A stretch of DNA of 5,989 nt from Actinomycetes bacterium. Lineage in GTDB: Bacteria; Actinomycetota; Thermoleophilia; Gaiellales; Gaiellaceae. The position numbers and the translations under genes were made by a program. Under the pieces are notes generated by a model, which did no database searches, was not told where the DNA came from, and worked only from the letters and a program-made list of their open reading frames with translations. Of the stretch, positions 5,394-5,989 are shown in pieces. Each line of letters opens with the position of its first letter. Positions within the stretch are counted from its first letter, which is position 1. The DNA lies in the NCBI GenBank assembly GCA_030624785.1, contig JAUXJK010000138.1, forward strand, positions 1 through 5,989, read 5' to 3'.

Positions 5394-5989
5394 GCCAGCG
5401 CGCCGTCGCGGTCGCCGTCGAGAAACCCCACGAGATGGTCGGCAAGATCGCTTGCGTCATCGCCAGCGCCGTGGATGAAACTCGACTTGCGTCGCCGAAG
5501 GAACGTTGAACCGAGCAGGTACATGCCCGGGGCGTCCACGACACCGCCATCGTGGCGAACCTGGCCCTTGTGATCGAGAATCGGCACGTCGAGCCAGGAG
5601 TAGTCCGGCCGAAATCCCGTAGCCCAGAGGATGGTCTCGATCTCGCCGCTCTTGAGGTCGATACCCAGGCTCGGCGCATCGTCAACGACCGTCTCGCGAA
5701 ATCGCTCCGGGACATTAACCTCGGAGTCAAGGCCGGCCTCGGATGCCCACTCGTCGATGCGATCAAGCAGTCGCACTTGCTTGAGATCTGCGAGCGCGCA
5801 CACGTTACGTAGCGACCCCGAGAACTGAGCGTTGCCGTCATTCACTCCTGCGAATCGCCCAACCAACTTGGCACCTCTATCCGTCAGCGAGTTCAGATCG
5901 AGCGTCGCGCGCTCTGACGTTCCGACGAGCTGCGGCGACGGCACCTTTCGTGCGCGAACGATGTCGTCTACCTCGTCATAGCGTTCATC
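5390..5989 (-). CDS. FAD/NAD(P)-binding oxidoreductase of the CzcO-like monooxygenase type, 3' part only
   Basis: The last 199 residues are visible; the frame is open to the window edge, so the N-terminus with the FAD and NADPH Rossmann motifs lies outside. Visible markers, numbered from the first residue at the edge, are FSGSLRNVCALADLK (56-70), WATGFRPDYSWLD (122-134), the second strand of the family's hallmark ATG motif, and GMYLLGSTFLRRRKSSFIHG (155-174) followed by AGDDA, the FAD-contacting end. These resemble proteins annotated as putative flavoproteins of the CzcO/FMO group, which are probably NAD(P)H-dependent oxidoreductases of unknown substrate. The sequence is clearly different from the Baeyer-Villiger enzyme at 180-1814. 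A GTG at 5944 begins a shorter frame, but the conserved upstream continuation (DERYDEVDDIVRARK) shows it is internal. The stop at 5392-5390 overlaps the regulator's stop. Confidence 0.85.
   Translation of the reverse strand, partial: DERYDEVDDIVRARKVPSPQLVGTSERATLDLNSLTDRGAKLVGRFAGVNDGNAQFSGSLRNVCALADLKQVRLLDRIDEWASEAGLDSEVNVPERFRETVVDDAPSLGIDLKSGEIETILWATGFRPDYSWLDVPILDHKGQVRHDGGVVDAPGMYLLGSTFLRRRKSSFIHGAGDDASDLADHLVGFLDGDRDGALA

Overview
This is a high-GC window with densely packed genes. The layout and several proteins point to an actinobacterium, most likely of the class Thermoleophilia (Solirubrobacterales/Gaiellales-like). The best taxonomic clue is the XRE regulator: a short helix-turn-helix followed by about nine TPR-like helical pairs, including the segment DPYSRIRLYWSLGRL, is a pattern I associate with that group. 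This placement comes from recalled family resemblance, not from a search.

Plus strand, 1-2315. The last 28 codons of an upstream gene enter from the left; they look like the C-terminal ACT domain of a D-3-phosphoglycerate dehydrogenase. Next comes a complete type I Baeyer-Villiger monooxygenase (180-1814) with every diagnostic motif intact. Eighteen bases after it, and probably on the same transcript, lies a small predicted lipoprotein (1833-2315).

Minus strand, 3639-2365. A complete, canonical 5-aminolevulinate synthase (hemA, ALAS type) converges on the lipoprotein gene. Most actinobacteria make 5-aminolevulinate from glutamyl-tRNA, so an ALAS here is notable if the placement is right.

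The gap between hemA and the regulator, 3640-4028, is not empty. On the minus strand it holds a 31-codon gene (3947-3852) with a near-perfect ribosome binding site (AAAGGAGG) and its own downstream hairpin (3801-3830). The product is a short basic-then-hydrophobic peptide with an Ala-Leu-Ala step that would leave the heptapeptide GSIRWGP. It is transcribed divergently from the XRE-TPR regulator (4029-5393). That arrangement resembles the peptide/receptor pairs of the RRNPP family (for example Rgg with its short hydrophobic peptides), and it is the most interesting element of the window. The signalling function is inference only.

Right edge. A second flavoprotein (199 residues visible, N-terminus outside the window) runs on the minus strand. 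It meets the regulator tail to tail, with the two stop codons sharing the palindrome CTAG (5390-5393). I saw no tRNA, rRNA, CRISPR array, insertion sequence or phage gene.
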